From positions 1 to 6,784 of the forward strand of contig JAICHC010000159.1 in the NCBI GenBank assembly GCA_025922795.1: a stretch of DNA of 6,784 nucleotides, given 5' to 3'. This DNA comes from Candidatus Binatia bacterium (GTDB lineage: Bacteria > Desulfobacterota_B > Binatia > UBA9968). The notes beneath the pieces are model-generated. The model saw only the letters and a program-made list of their open reading frames with translations, did no database searches and was not told the origin of the DNA. Each line of letters starts with the position of its first letter. The stretch's first letter is position 1. This document shows, piece by piece, positions 6,336-6,784 of the stretch. The position numbers were made by a program, and so were the translations under genes.

Positions 6336-6784
6336 TCATTCCGTCGTCGCCGGACGGGCCTCGCCCGCGAGCGCCGCGTTGACCGTGTGCCACGCCAGGC
6401 TCGCGCATTTGACGCGCGCGGGGAACTTGCACACTCCGGAAAGCACGGCGAGCTTACCGATTTTCGCCGCTCCGTCAGCGCCGCCCGCTTCACCGGTCAA
6501 CATACGATGCACGCTATCAAACAAGTCGTGAGCAGCGGCCTCGCTTTTGCCCTTCAGCTCCGCAGTCATCATTGAGGCTGAAGCCTTGGAGATCGCGCAG
6601 CCCGAGCCCTGAAAGCTGATATCTTGAATCACGCCGCCTTCCAGCCGCAGAAACACGGTCACATGATCGCCACACAGGGGATTATACCCCTCTCCTTTGA
6701 GGTTCGCATCCGCCATCGCGCGATAGTTCCGCGGACTTTTATTATGGTCGAGAATGACTTCTTGGTAGAGATCGTCCAGATCCG
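6336..6784 (-). CDS. sufU: SufU-like Fe-S cluster scaffold / sulfur acceptor protein (5' end cut by the right window edge)
   Basis: The reading frame continues past the ATG at 6716 to the window edge, adding DLDDLYQEVILDHNKSPRNY ahead of it. That is the standard N-terminus of SufU proteins, so 6716 is an internal Met and probably only a few residues are missing. Of 148 visible residues, numbering from the edge, GYNPLCGD has Cys37 and Asp39, GSGCAISKASAS has Cys62, and FPARVKCASLAWH has Cys126. These match the zinc/active-site ligands of Bacillus subtilis SufU. The segment between LTGE and IGKL (about residues 96-108) is the insertion that marks SufU rather than IscU. SufU accepts sulfur from the cysteine desulfurase SufS (established in B. 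subtilis) and feeds cluster assembly. An extra Cys118 sits in GVCKFPARVKC. The C-terminal tail (GEARPATTE) is unremarkable. A sufS-type gene is expected just off the right edge, but that cannot be seen. Confidence 0.93.
   Translation of the reverse strand, partial: DLDDLYQEVILDHNKSPRNYRAMADANLKGEGYNPLCGDHVTVFLRLEGGVIQDISFQGSGCAISKASASMMTAELKGKSEAAAHDLFDSVHRMLTGEAGGADGAAKIGKLAVLSGVCKFPARVKCASLAWHTVNAALAGEARPATTE

Overview
The window is a compact, gene-dense piece of a Gram-negative bacterial chromosome. All nine recognisable genes lie on the minus strand, so transcription runs from right to left. Base composition looks moderately GC-rich, except for an AT-rich gap near 360-448. No stretch over about 100 bases lacks a gene, and I see no tRNA, rRNA, CRISPR, insertion sequence or phage gene. 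The order lysS, lolC/E, lolD, bamA is familiar from deltaproteobacteria in the broad sense (for example Geobacter). Together with the SUF-type genes upstream, it suggests a deltaproteobacterial or related candidate-phylum lineage. That placement is inference from gene order and family resemblance, not a search result.

In transcription order, the right part (about 6784 to 5391) holds iron-sulfur cluster assembly genes. They are a SufU-like scaffold cut by the window edge, SufT (an N-terminal domain plus a DUF59/MIP18 domain) and a second, stand-alone DUF59 protein. The two DUF59 domains look like tandem paralogues. A group 1-like truncated hemoglobin follows (5337 to 4927), with an altered distal haem pocket and a Cys-rich tail. 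It may sense or scavenge O2 or NO for the neighbouring oxygen-sensitive Fe-S machinery (inference).

The middle holds two housekeeping genes: metF (5,10-methylenetetrahydrofolate reductase, GTG start with a good ribosome binding site) and lysS (class II lysyl-tRNA synthetase). The 74-base gap between them stays open in the metF frame and ends in a TGA that overlaps the lysS ATG.

The left part is an envelope-biogenesis block. It holds one LolC/E-family permease, the LolD ATPase (8-base overlap with the permease gene) and the start of bamA, with its signal peptide and first POTRA domain. LolCDE-type machinery releases lipoproteins from the inner membrane, and BamA inserts beta-barrel proteins into the outer membrane, so these genes work on one pathway of outer-membrane construction. 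A possible promoter sits just before bamA.

Most of the window is ordinary core genome. The parts worth a second look are the SUF/DUF59/globin cluster, the metF-lysS junction and the lone Lol permease. I found no convincing new system.
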